From an uncultured Hyphomicrobiales bacterium (lineage in GTDB: Bacteria > Pseudomonadota > Alphaproteobacteria > Rhizobiales > Beijerinckiaceae), in NCBI GenBank assembly GCA_903916165.1, contig CAIWVR010000319.1, forward strand, positions 1 to 6,816: 6,816 nt of DNA, written 5' to 3'. The first letter of the stretch is position 1, and every line of letters begins with the position of its first letter. The notes beneath the pieces are model-generated. The model was not told where the DNA came from. It did no database searches and saw only the letters and a program-made list of their open reading frames with translations. Both the position numbers and the translations under genes were made by a program. Below, in pieces: positions 1 to 6,587 of this stretch.

Positions 1-38
1 GGAGAAGGTGGCCCGCGAAGCGGGTCGGATGAGGGCGG
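1..38 (+). repeat. REP-like repeat, copy 1 (probably cut by window edge)
   Basis: This 38-bp unit starts GGAGAAGGTGGC and ends GGATGAGGGCGG, with a small hairpin in its middle (CCCGC-GAA-GCGGG, 13-25). Positions 79-116 read on the minus strand give the same unit at 31 of 38 positions. The second copy continues into a GC-rich hairpin beyond its outer edge, so this copy probably continues to the left outside the window. I recall repeats of this form as common between genes in Rhizobiales-type genomes, but that was not searched here. No gene is seen in 1-146. Confidence 0.7.
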
Positions 39-78
39 TCTGTGTTGCGCTCATCTTGCAGTATGTCAGCAGAAGGTG

Positions 79-135
79 CCGCCCTCACCCGTCATGCTTC
101 GCATGCCACCCTCTCCCGCGCAGCGCGGGAAAGGG
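79..135 (-). repeat. REP-like repeat, copy 2, with GC-rich hairpin
   Basis: Positions 79-116 are the inverted partner of the repeat at 1-38, with its own inner hairpin CATGC-GAA-GCATG. Positions 109-135 add a strong stem: TCCCGCG (114-120) pairs with CGCGGGA (124-130) around loop CAG, then after one mismatch CCCT (109-112) pairs with AGGG (132-135). It lies 12-38 bp beyond the stop codon of the last gene of the minus-strand operon, so the hairpin could end or protect that transcript. It has no U-run, so it is not a classical intrinsic terminator. A matching hairpin occurs at 6588-6614. Confidence 0.7.
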
Positions 136-146
136 AGTGCATCCAT

Positions 147-992
147 TCACCCGCTCACGCGTCCCAGAAACGCCAGCACGCGCGTGTTGAACTCGTCCGC
201 ACATTCAATATTGCCCATATGTCCGGCATTTTCGAACACATGCACGTCGCAATCGGGAATTTGCGGCACGAAGCCGTCGATATAGCCCGGCGCGCGCAAG
301 GTGTCGTGCGCACCAGCCATCACCAGCACGGGCACCTTGATGCCCGCATAGTCGAGAGAATCGCGCTCGCGCCTGTCGCCGGAGCCGTCGCGGAAGGGTG
401 CCTTGAACCGCGCGGCGGCGGTGGCTTCCCAAGCGCCGGGCAGGGTGGCTATCTCCTGGCGTCGGTCGAGATAGGCCTCGTCGGCAGCCCATTTGCGATC
501 GACGAACATCACCTTGACGATGGCGCGCATGTGCTCGCGCGTGCCGTCATAGGTGTTGAGCGTCTTGCGGGCCTCATTGTTGGGGGCGTCGCCGCCGCCC
601 GAACAGCAGACCACGGACCGCAGCGGCCAGTCCGGCTGCGCGCGCGCGGCCACCGTCAGGCACAGCCCGCCCGACATGGACGAGCCCATGACGTGCACGG
701 GGCCGAGGCAGAGCGTCTCGATGAAACTGCGGATGTGCGCAATGCGCCGGTCGAACTGGCCGGTGAAATCGAACAGCTTGTCGGTGCGGCCAAAGCCCAG
801 ATGGTCCGGGGCGACGACATGGTAATGCTCGCCCAGAGCGTCAATGTTGAATTCCCAGGAGAGCTCGGCGGCGCCGCCGAATTCTGCGGAATGAAGGAGC
901 AAAAGAGAAGGGCGCCGTCCACGATGAACGGCGCCCGACTCAAGATAATGCGTCCTCACCCCGTCGATCATGACGAAGTGGGATGTGCTCAT
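147..992 (-). CDS. alpha/beta hydrolase (last gene of operon)
   Basis: This 281-residue protein has the alpha/beta-hydrolase fold of the esterase, lactonase and C-C (meta-cleavage product) hydrolase group and is probably cytosolic, since no signal peptide is seen. The apparent triad is Ser105 in the nucleophile elbow GSSMSGG (103-109), Asp230 (AGAHD) and His258 (NAGHMG). The last small residue of the usual GxSxG motif is Ser rather than Gly. The oxyanion loop reads LLLLHSAEFGG from residue 30, in place of the more common HG-x-PG. Length is normal for the family. The ATG at 992-990 overlaps the TGA of the upstream monooxygenase (991-989) and has no good Shine-Dalgarno of its own, so translation is probably coupled to that gene. 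A role in hydrolysing the monooxygenase product is inferred from this coupling. The exact substrate is unknown. Confidence 0.88.
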   Translation of the reverse strand: MSTSHFVMIDGVRTHYLESGAVHRGRRPSLLLLHSAEFGGAAELSWEFNIDALGEHYHVVAPDHLGFGRTDKLFDFTGQFDRRIAHIRSFIETLCLGPVHVMGSSMSGGLCLTVAARAQPDWPLRSVVCCSGGGDAPNNEARKTLNTYDGTREHMRAIVKVMFVDRKWAADEAYLDRRQEIATLPGAWEATAAARFKAPFRDGSGDRRERDSLDYAGIKVPVLVMAGAHDTLRAPGYIDGFVPQIPDCDVHVFENAGHMGNIECADEFNTRVLAFLGRVSG

Positions 993-2158
993 TCCGCGGC
1001 TGCCGTCATGGACAGCGGCTGCGTGCGCGGCAGATCCATGATCTGCGGATACACTTCCTTGGCGAAGAGCGACATGCTCGACACCGTGCGCTTGTGATCG
1101 AGCCAGCCGGCCTGCTGCATCATCAACAGATGATCGAAGCCGCCGACGAGGTTGTAGAGGCGCTTGATCTGCTTGGCGACGCTGTCTGGCGTGCCATAGA
1201 CCATGACGCCCTCTTCCTTGAGGAACTCCATCGTCTTTGCGCGCATCGCATCGGTGCGGCCGGTGAACGTGCCCTTGAGCGCATTCACGTTGAAATCGAC
1301 CGGCACGTAGCCCGGAGGATTGCGATATTGCGGCTCCGACTTGGCGGCGAGATACCAGGTCAGCTCGCGCGCGCCCTTCTCGGCCTCTTCCTCGGTATCT
1401 GCCGTGAAGACGAGCGGCATGTAGGCCGTGCCGCCACCGCCCGGAAGGCCGGTGTCGCGATAGGCCGAGCGATAGCCCTCAAACATCCACTTCACCTTTT
1501 CATGCGGCTGCAGGAAGGTGGCGAAGACATAGCCGCGGGCAGCGGCCTTCTTGATGTTTTCGAGATCGGACGAACCCGTCATCCAGATGCCGGGATGCGG
1601 CGTCTGGTAGGGACGCGGCCACAGGTTGACCGCGCGGCGATGCGTGAACTGGCCCTCGAAGTTGAAGGGTTCGTCGACAGCGCCCCACGCCTTGGTGACG
1701 AGATCGATGCCTTCCCAGAGACGCTCGACGGTCTGCGTCGGATTGGAATTGGCGGCGAAGACTTCATAAGGGACGCCGCGCACGAAACCGACGTCGAGAC
1801 GGCCGCGCGAGATGCAATCGATCATCGCCATTTCTTCGGCGATGCGCAGCGGGTCGCCGCGGTTGGCGATCGGATTGCCGAGAATGCAGATCCGGCCCTT
1901 GCTCGTCTGGCGCGCGAGGATCGCGGCAGTGAGCGGGGCGGCGACGTCAATGCAGGTCGCGGTCTGGTGATGCTCGTTGCAGAGCATGTTCAGGCCGAGA
2001 TCATCGGCGATCATATATTCGTCGAGATAGCGGTTATAGAGGTCCGCGCCGATCTTCGGATCGAAGTGCTTGTTGGCCAGCGACACGCGCATGGTCGACA
2101 GGCTCTCGATCGGAGGCAGGTTCGGATAGGGCATTTCGGTGAAGTGCCAAGCGTACAT
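989..2158 (-). CDS. LLM-class flavin-dependent monooxygenase (luciferase-like)
   Basis: This 389-residue protein belongs to the bacterial luciferase-like monooxygenase family, TIM-barrel enzymes that use reduced FMN and O2 to oxygenate a substrate. Family marks are NEHH (61-64), in the position typical of flavin and substrate binding, LGNPIANRGDPLRIAEE (93-109) and the segment IDCISRGRLDVGFVRG (113-128), which matches the conserved 'AEE-A-xLD-xS-GR-xxG-GRG' pattern. Length is usual for the class. The start at 2158 follows a GGGAGG ribosome-binding site with about 8 nt spacing and lies 18 nt after the preceding hydrolase gene. Enzymes of this class include type II Baeyer-Villiger and ring-opening oxygenases (RutA, camphor-type), which often act with a hydrolase, as seen here on both sides. 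They need a flavin reductase, and none is in the window. The family call is secure; the substrate is not known. Confidence 0.93.
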   Translation of the reverse strand: MYAWHFTEMPYPNLPPIESLSTMRVSLANKHFDPKIGADLYNRYLDEYMIADDLGLNMLCNEHHQTATCIDVAAPLTAAILARQTSKGRICILGNPIANRGDPLRIAEEMAMIDCISRGRLDVGFVRGVPYEVFAANSNPTQTVERLWEGIDLVTKAWGAVDEPFNFEGQFTHRRAVNLWPRPYQTPHPGIWMTGSSDLENIKKAAARGYVFATFLQPHEKVKWMFEGYRSAYRDTGLPGGGGTAYMPLVFTADTEEEAEKGARELTWYLAAKSEPQYRNPPGYVPVDFNVNALKGTFTGRTDAMRAKTMEFLKEEGVMVYGTPDSVAKQIKRLYNLVGGFDHLLMMQQAGWLDHKRTVSSMSLFAKEVYPQIMDLPRTQPLSMTAAAE

Positions 2159-2176
2159 GTCAAAACCCTCCCAAAT

Positions 2177-2959
2177 TTACTGAATGAAGTTGTTGAGCAC
2201 GGACAGGAACGCGTCCGGCGCCTCGAGGTGGGGATAATGCCCCGCGCCCGGAACGGTCGCAAACTTTGCTCCGGGAATGAATTTGGCATAGGCCTCGCCA
2301 TAGGCAGTGGTCACGATGCCGTCTTTCTCGCCCCAGATCACCAGCGTCGGCGTGTTCACGCGATGCAGGCGGTGGCGCAGTTTGGGATTGTGCATATAGG
2401 GATCCCAGCAGAAGCGCGCGAAGGTTTCGTTGGCGCGCGCCACGGCGGTGAGTTCCTCATCGCTCATCTGCGAGTAATCGCGCTTGCCCTTTTCAGTATC
2501 CGCCCATTTCGCAGCCATGACTTTCGCGGGATGCGAGGTCCAGATGTCGAAAATGTCGCGATCATAGGGGCCGCCTACCTTCACGCCATAAGCATCGACG
2601 AGGACGAGGCGCGCGATGGCGCTGGTGTTCTTCGTCGCCATTTCCGCAGCGATCCAGCCACCGAACGAGAAGCCCAGCACCGTGACGTCCTTGAGGCCGA
2701 GCGTGTCGATGAGGTCGAGCATGTAATAGGAGATGTCGTCCGGATTTGTCATCCAGTCCGGGCGATCCGACAGGCCAAAGCCCGGCGCGCGCGGGATGAT
2801 GACTTCGAAACGCTTCGCGAGATCATCAACGAAGGGCGCGTCGAGTTCGAGTTGCTCTTCGCTGGTCAGCAGCAGAAGCGGACGGCCGGCACCGCGGCGC
2901 TCGACCTCAAGTGAAATGCCGCCCGCTTTCACTGTGGTGATGTTGCCTCTCCCGGACAT
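2177..2959 (-). CDS. alpha/beta hydrolase (second gene of operon)
   Basis: This 260-residue alpha/beta-hydrolase-fold protein has nucleophile Ser98 in GFSFGG (96-101), Asp213 (GEKDG) and His241 (GAGHYPH). The PGFGLSDRPD stretch (59-68) is typical of the family. The oxyanion region reads LLLLTSEEQLELD (28-40), so the standard His-Gly is absent. The reading frame is open upstream to 3418, but that part lies antiparallel-free over ribB in another frame and has arginine/alanine-rich shadow composition. The start at 2959 is chosen because GAAAGG lies 9 nt upstream and the protein begins right before a normal first beta strand. It sits 49 nt after the ribB-like gene and 18 nt before the monooxygenase gene, so it is very likely co-transcribed. 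Likely activity is hydrolysis of an ester, lactone or C-C bond in a catabolic intermediate. It is only distantly similar to the other hydrolase of the operon, so the two probably act on different steps or substrates. Confidence 0.9.
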   Translation of the reverse strand: MSGRGNITTVKAGGISLEVERRGAGRPLLLLTSEEQLELDAPFVDDLAKRFEVIIPRAPGFGLSDRPDWMTNPDDISYYMLDLIDTLGLKDVTVLGFSFGGWIAAEMATKNTSAIARLVLVDAYGVKVGGPYDRDIFDIWTSHPAKVMAAKWADTEKGKRDYSQMSDEELTAVARANETFARFCWDPYMHNPKLRHRLHRVNTPTLVIWGEKDGIVTTAYGEAYAKFIPGAKFATVPGAGHYPHLEAPDAFLSVLNNFIQ

Positions 2960-3008
2960 GTGCTTCAGCCTTTCTTTTGTGGCTTTGGGATGGGTGCGTG
3001 AACGCCGC

Positions 3009-4154
3009 CTAGACGGGCGGGATGGACTGCTGCCCGACGAGCGTGATGCCGTAGCCATCGAGGCCGACGACGGTGCGCTTGGTGTTGGACAGAAGGATGA
3101 TGTTGCGCGCGCCGAGATCGAACAGGATCTGCGCGCCGACGCCATACTGGCGCAGTTCGTGGATCGGGACGCTGGTGGCGTCGCCCTCGCGTTCCCGCAC
3201 GCCGCGCGACAGCGCGTCCTTCGAGGGTTCACGAATGATGACGATAATGCCGCGGCCCTTGCTCGCGATGAGACGCATCGACGCTTCAAGCTCGCCGCCG
3301 CGCGCGCGCGCCTCGCCGCCGAAGAAATGCCCCGGCGTGGTGTCACCCAGGGAATCGGCGAGCAGGTTCGTCTGGTGCATGCGCACCAGCAGCGGTTCGT
3401 CGCCTGACACGTCGCCACAGACGAGCGCCATATGTTCCGTATAGTCGACGCGGTTGGCGTAGATCTTCACCTTGAAGTCGCCGCCAAAACGGCTGGTGAT
3501 GCTGGTCTCGGCGATCGCTTCCACCAGCTTCTCGTTGCGGCGGCGATAGGCGATCAGATCGGCGATGGTCGCGATCTTGAGGCCATGTTCCTGCGCGAAT
3601 TTCACGAGATCGGGCATGCGCGCCATCGTGCCGTCGTCGTTCATGATCTCGCAGATCACGCCCGAGGGGTTCATGCCGGCAAGGCGCGAAATGTCGACGG
3701 CAGCCTCAGTATGGCCGGCGCGGACAAGTACGCCGCCATCCTGCGCGACGAGCGGGAACACATGGCCGGGGGAGACAAGATCCTCGCGGCCACGGTTGCC
3801 ATTGATCGCCACTGAGATCGTTTGCGCGCGGTCGGCAGCAGAAATGCCCGTTGTGACGCCCTCGCGCGCCTCGATCGAAACGGTGAAGGCCGTCTGGTGC
3901 GGCGACTGGTTCTTCGGTGCCATATATTGAAGGCCGAGCTGCTCGACGCGCTGGCGTGTCATCGACAGGCAGATCAGGCCGCGCCCGAAGCGCGCCATGA
4001 AATTGACCGCGTCCGCATCCGCCTTTTCGGCCGGAATGACGAGGTCGCCCTCGTTCTCGCGGCCCTCGTCATCGACAAGGATGAACATGCGGCCGTGGCG
4101 AGCGTCCTCGATGACGTCTTCGATGGGGGACAGGAATGCTGAATGTGGTGACAT
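3009..4154 (-). CDS. ribB: 3,4-dihydroxy-2-butanone 4-phosphate synthase with degenerate GTP cyclohydrolase II domain (RibBX type)
   Basis: This 381-residue protein has an N-terminal DHBP synthase domain (about 8-208), which turns ribulose 5-phosphate into the four-carbon precursor of riboflavin plus formate. The active-site residues known from E. coli RibB are all present with a constant offset of 5: Arg32, Glu33 and Asp37 in [10 protein letters not shown] (28-37), His148 in GHTEA and Glu169 in ICEI. The C-terminal part (about 220-378) aligns with GTP cyclohydrolase II ([17 protein letters not shown]), but the three zinc-binding cysteines are missing: the first is Asn263 and the Cys-x-Cys pair is replaced by a TTPGHFFGG stretch (272-280). 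The GRGI segment (301-304) runs into [11 protein letters not shown] rather than the catalytic HRQEGR motif. The second activity is therefore probably lost, as in proteins described as RibBX. It heads the minus-strand operon, and no strong Shine-Dalgarno precedes the ATG at 4154. No FMN riboswitch is seen upstream. Confidence 0.92.
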   Translation of the reverse strand: MSPHSAFLSPIEDVIEDARHGRMFILVDDEGRENEGDLVIPAEKADADAVNFMARFGRGLICLSMTRQRVEQLGLQYMAPKNQSPHQTAFTVSIEAREGVTTGISAADRAQTISVAINGNRGREDLVSPGHVFPLVAQDGGVLVRAGHTEAAVDISRLAGMNPSGVICEIMNDDGTMARMPDLVKFAQEHGLKIATIADLIAYRRRNEKLVEAIAETSITSRFGGDFKVKIYANRVDYTEHMALVCGDVSGDEPLLVRMHQTNLLADSLGDTTPGHFFGGEARARGGELEASMRLIASKGRGIIVIIREPSKDALSRGVREREGDATSVPIHELRQYGVGAQILFDLGARNIILLSNTKRTVVGLDGYGITLVGQQSIPPV

Positions 4155-4166
4155 GAATCGCCGACT

Positions 4167-4181
4167 TGGCCTTGATGGCCA
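4167..4181. other. small inverted repeat in the ribB leader
   Basis: TGGCC and GGCCA flank a five-base loop 13-27 nt upstream of the ribB-like start codon. In the minus-strand transcript this would be a short leader hairpin near the ribosome-binding region. Five base pairs are too few to claim regulation. Confidence 0.25.
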
Positions 4182-4224
4182 GATTGGAGCCGTGGACCGG
4201 GCTGTCCGAAGGCTCTGTTGAGAC

Positions 4225-4255
4225 GTAGGGTGCAGAAACGAAGGCCAAGGGTCAA
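4225..4255 (-). promoter_or_regulatory. candidate promoter for the minus-strand operon
   Basis: On the minus strand TTGACC (4255-4250) resembles a sigma-70 -35 box. The best -10 candidate downstream is CCCTAC (4230-4225) after 19 bases, or ACCCTA after 18, which is a weak match. A weak -10 would suit a promoter needing an activator, such as the divergent AraC-family protein. The transcript would have a leader of about 65 nt. This is a visual match only. Confidence 0.25.
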
Positions 4256-4278
4256 CGCCCCGGCTGCAGTCACGAAGG
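4231..4278 (+). promoter_or_regulatory. 14-bp direct repeat, candidate AraC-family operator
   Basis: TGCAGaaACGAAGG (4231-4244) and TGCAGtcACGAAGG (4265-4278) match at 12 of 14 positions and start 34 bp apart. A shorter match, CGAAGG, lies at 4207-4212, another 32 bp away, so all three lie near the same face of the helix. AraC-family proteins usually bind directly repeated half-sites in the space between the regulator and its target genes, which is where these lie. The pair flanks the candidate -35 box of the minus-strand operon. Binding by the neighbouring regulator is inference. Confidence 0.35.
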
Positions 4279-4304
4279 GTTCAGTGTACCCCAGGCGCAA
4301 GCGT

Positions 4305-4333
4305 TTGACTGCCAGCGCAAGAAACCGCATCCT
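4305..4333 (+). promoter_or_regulatory. candidate promoter for the AraC-family gene
   Basis: TTGACT (4305-4310) followed after 17 bases by CATCCT (4328-4333) forms a plausible sigma-70 promoter with a good -35 and a weak -10 box. Transcription would begin near 4340, too close to the ATG at 4342 to include a ribosome-binding site for it, which supports the downstream start at 4393. Confidence 0.35.
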
Positions 4334-4380
4334 TCACCCATATGCAAGTCAGCGTGGAAGCTTGGCAACAGCAAGGCATA

Positions 4381-4385
4381 AGGGA
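4381..4385 (+). promoter_or_regulatory. ribosome-binding site deciding the AraC-family start
   Basis: AGGGA lies 7 nt before the ATG at 4393. The in-frame ATG at 4342 has only a CCTTCACCCAT stretch before it, with no purine-rich site. This favours 4393. Confidence 0.6.
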
Positions 4386-4392
4386 AGAGCAG

Positions 4393-5433
4393 ATGGACGA
4401 TCGCGTGCAGGGGAAGTCGGCCCCGGTTCTCGGCTGGGGGGAGGCCTGTGCCCTGCTGGTGGCGCGGTCCGGCGTCGCGCTGGCACCCGACCAGGGCGGC
4501 GCGCGCCGGCGCATTCTCGAAATGTCGCGCGGACGCTGCACCTTTGACATGGCCGACCCCTCCAGATTTCACGGCTTTCGCGGTGCCGAGGCGCGCGTGG
4601 GGCGCATGAGCGTGAAGGTGCTGTCGTGGGATTGCGAGGGGTCCTGCGAAACCTCGACCTGGCGCAGCCACGATCATCATATGGCCCTGCACATCCCGCT
4701 GCGGGGCACCTTCGAGGCGCGGCAGGCCGGGGAATGGGTCAAGGTCGAGCCGGGTTCGGCGCTGGTCGTCAGCTCAGCCGGTGAGACGCGGCGGCGCTGG
4801 GTGGGCCCGAGCGACCTGCTCAACATCATGGTCGACCGCGACGCGCTCGACCAGAGCGTCACACGCGAGGCCTTTTCCGGTCCCGACGGCGTGCTGAAAT
4901 TTCCCGAACTGACGCTGATCGACCTCGCGGAAGCCTCCACGCTCGCCCGTTTCGTGGAAATGATCATCCGGGATCTGGCGACCGAAAATTCGGCTTTTTC
5001 CGACCCGGCGGTCGGTATCGAGGCCGAGCGGGTGCTGCTCCAGCTGCTGCTGCGCTCGATGCGTCACGAGGTCGAGCGGCGACCGATCCACGAGCGCTAT
5101 CGCATCGTTCCCGCCTATATGCGCCGCGCCGAGCGGTTCATCCGCGAGAGCCACGCCGGCCCGCTGGACCTTGCCATCATCGCGCAGGGCAGCGGGGTCA
5201 GCGTGCGCACGCTGCAATATGGGTTCCGCAAATATCGCGACGCGAGCCCGATGGCCTTTCTGCGTGACGTCCGCCTGTCCTCCGCGCGCCGCGCGCTCAT
5301 CGACGGGCGTGGCGCCTCAATCGGCGTGGTCGCGCAGGGTGTCGGCTATCCCAGCAAAAGCCAGTTCGCACGCGATTACCGCGCCGCCTTCGGCGAATCG
5401 CCGACCGAGACGCGGCGCGCCATGCGGGGCTAG
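4393..5433 (+). CDS. AraC-family transcriptional regulator
   Basis: This 346-residue protein has the full-length AraC/XylS layout. The N-terminal part (about 50-220) resembles the cupin-like AraC-binding domain of the PF14525 type, with the segment SHDHHMALHIPLRG (92-105) in its beta core, and would sense an effector. The C-terminal part (about 240-343) is the DNA-binding domain with two helix-turn-helix units, near 259-280 (IIAQGSGVSVRTLQ) and 308-335, ending in the signature GYPSKSQFARDYRAAFGESP (318-337). The start at 4393 is preferred over the in-frame ATG at 4342 (17 residues longer) because of its ribosome-binding site and the position of a candidate promoter. It is transcribed away from the ribB-hydrolase-monooxygenase operon and towards the Bug transport genes, so it probably controls one or both sets in response to the substrate. 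Regulators of this type often activate aromatic or organic-acid catabolism; the effector here is unknown. Confidence 0.92.
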   Translation: MDDRVQGKSAPVLGWGEACALLVARSGVALAPDQGGARRRILEMSRGRCTFDMADPSRFHGFRGAEARVGRMSVKVLSWDCEGSCETSTWRSHDHHMALHIPLRGTFEARQAGEWVKVEPGSALVVSSAGETRRRWVGPSDLLNIMVDRDALDQSVTREAFSGPDGVLKFPELTLIDLAEASTLARFVEMIIRDLATENSAFSDPAVGIEAERVLLQLLLRSMRHEVERRPIHERYRIVPAYMRRAERFIRESHAGPLDLAIIAQGSGVSVRTLQYGFRKYRDASPMAFLRDVRLSSARRALIDGRGASIGVVAQGVGYPSKSQFARDYRAAFGESPTETRRAMRG

Positions 5434-5434
5434 T

Positions 5435-5514
5435 TCGTCATTGCGAGGCGCAAAGCGACGCAGCCCCCCTTCTTGAGGCAGAAATGGATTGCTTCGCTTC
5501 GCTCGCAATGACGA
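5435..5514. repeat. 80-bp palindromic REP-like element
   Basis: The outer arms TCGTCATTGCGAG (5435-5447) and CTCGCAATGACGA (5502-5514) are perfect 13-bp inverted repeats. Further in, 5453-5462 pairs with 5490-5499 with one mismatch after a small bulge, leaving a loop of about 27 bases. The core GTCATTGCGAG is a widely dispersed intergenic repeat sequence that I recall from Bradyrhizobium-like and other genomes. It fills most of the 119-bp gap between the regulator and the first Bug gene and could form a stable hairpin in RNA that reduces read-through. Confidence 0.8.
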
Positions 5515-5542
5515 TCTGGAAGAGTTAAGACTTAGACAAAAT

Positions 5543-5548
5543 GGGAGG
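5543..5548 (+). promoter_or_regulatory. ribosome-binding site deciding the first Bug gene start
   Basis: GGGAGG lies just before the ATG at 5553 and inside the region that an earlier in-frame ATG at 5541 would encode. The upstream ATG therefore overlaps the ribosome-binding site itself and is unlikely to be used. Confidence 0.75.
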
Positions 5549-5552
5549 ACAC

Positions 5553-6578
5553 ATGTTCAGAACGATGAGTGCTTTCGGAGTGCTGCTCGCAGCCACACCT
5601 GCCCTCGCGCAGAGCCCGGCCGAATTCTACAAGGGCAAGTCGGTCGACATGGTGATCGGCTTCTCGGTCGGTGGCGGCTATGACGTCTATGCGCGCACCG
5701 TCGCGCGCTTCATGGGTGAGCAGATCCCCGGCAAGCCGCGCATCGTGCCCAAGAACATGACGGGTGCCGGCAGCCGCGTCGCCGCCAATTACGTCTATAA
5801 TGTCGCGCCAAAGGACGGCACGATCCTGGCGACGGCCGACCAGTCCATGCCGCTCGAACAGGCGGTGGGCGACGTCGGCATTACCTTCGACACCCGCAAA
5901 TTCACCTGGATCGGCACGCCGATCTACGAGAACAACACGCTCGTCACCTGGCACACGTCGCCGGTGAAGTCGGTGGCCGATGCCCAGCGCATGGAAGTTG
6001 CTGTCGGTGCCACGGGTTTCAACACTTCGGCACAATATCCGCAGGTGATGAATGCGCTGGTCGGCACGAAATTCAAGATTATCATGGGCTATCCGGGCGG
6101 CAACGAGATCAATCTCGCGATGGAAAATGGCGAGGTGGCAGGCCGTGGCTCGAACAACTGGACGTCATGGAAGTCGACCAAGCCGGACTGGCTGCGCGAC
6201 AAGAAGATCAATATTATTGTCCAGATCGGCCTGACCAAGGCCGCCGATCTGCCCGATACGCCGTTGCTGATGGATCTCGCCACAAACGCTGATGATCGCG
6301 CCGCCTTGAAGCTCGTCTCGGCACCACCGTCGGTCGGCCGCCCGATCTTCTCGACGCCGGGCGTTCCGGCTGACCGCGTGCAGGCGCTGCGCGCCGCGTT
6401 CGATGCGACCATGAAGGATCCGGCTTTCCTCGAAGAGGCGAAGAAAACCGGCCTCGACATCAATCCGATTTCCGGGGCCGAACTGGAAAAGATTGTCAGC
6501 GACATCATCGACACGCCAAAGCCGATCCGCGACCGGCTGGCCGCGATCCTGTCGCTGATCGACCGCGACAAGAAGTAA
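5553..6578 (+). CDS. TctC/Bug-family periplasmic solute-binding protein
   Basis: This 341-residue protein is a substrate-binding protein of the tripartite tricarboxylate transporter (TTT) type, Bug family (PF03401). The N-terminus MFRTMSAFGVLLAATPALAQ is a Sec signal peptide with likely cleavage after Ala19 (ALA-Q). The mature protein starts with the family pattern: KGKSVDMVIGFSVGGGYDVYAR (27-48), then VPKNMTGAGSRVAANYVYNV (65-84) and PKDGT (86-90). These are the loops that bind carboxylated ligands in solved Bug proteins. Length is normal. It is expected to deliver an organic acid or similar compound to TctA/TctB membrane subunits, which are not in the window. The start at 5553 follows GGGAGG. 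A close paralogue follows 70 bp downstream. Many Bug proteins are orphans or bind other compounds, so the ligand cannot be named. Confidence 0.92.
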   Translation: MFRTMSAFGVLLAATPALAQSPAEFYKGKSVDMVIGFSVGGGYDVYARTVARFMGEQIPGKPRIVPKNMTGAGSRVAANYVYNVAPKDGTILATADQSMPLEQAVGDVGITFDTRKFTWIGTPIYENNTLVTWHTSPVKSVADAQRMEVAVGATGFNTSAQYPQVMNALVGTKFKIIMGYPGGNEINLAMENGEVAGRGSNNWTSWKSTKPDWLRDKKINIIVQIGLTKAADLPDTPLLMDLATNADDRAALKLVSAPPSVGRPIFSTPGVPADRVQALRAAFDATMKDPAFLEEAKKTGLDINPISGAELEKIVSDIIDTPKPIRDRLAAILSLIDRDKK

Positions 6579-6587
6579 TTGCGATGG

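Noticed and set aside
42..1097. A 351-codon open frame on the plus strand
   Set aside because: It is antisense to the terminal hydrolase gene, starts inside the repeat region and has no family features.
983..2914. A 643-codon open frame on the plus strand
   Set aside because: It lies antisense to the monooxygenase and hydrolase genes, which have clear family motifs. Its His/Arg/Ala-rich translation has no recognisable domain and is typical of antisense frames in GC-rich DNA.
3299..3310. A run of six CG dinucleotides inside the ribB-like gene, possible slippage or frameshift site
   Set aside because: The reading frame stays intact and conserved-looking on both sides ([15 protein letters not shown]), so it is ordinary GC-rich codon use.
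2960..3418. Upstream extension of the second hydrolase frame, overlapping the ribB-like gene
   Set aside because: The extra 153 residues are Arg/Ser/Ala-rich with no domain, and the frame is a shadow of the ribB coding region. A good ribosome-binding site supports the start at 2959.
4155..4341. FMN riboswitch upstream of the ribB-like gene
   Set aside because: None of the conserved RFN boxes (such as the GGGGCNNGGTGAAA and GGATGGGAGAAG stretches) were found on the minus strand.
4342..4392. Longer N-terminus for the AraC-family protein from the ATG at 4342
   Set aside because: There is no ribosome-binding site before it, and a candidate promoter would start transcription almost on top of it. 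The ATG at 4393 has AGGGA at good spacing.
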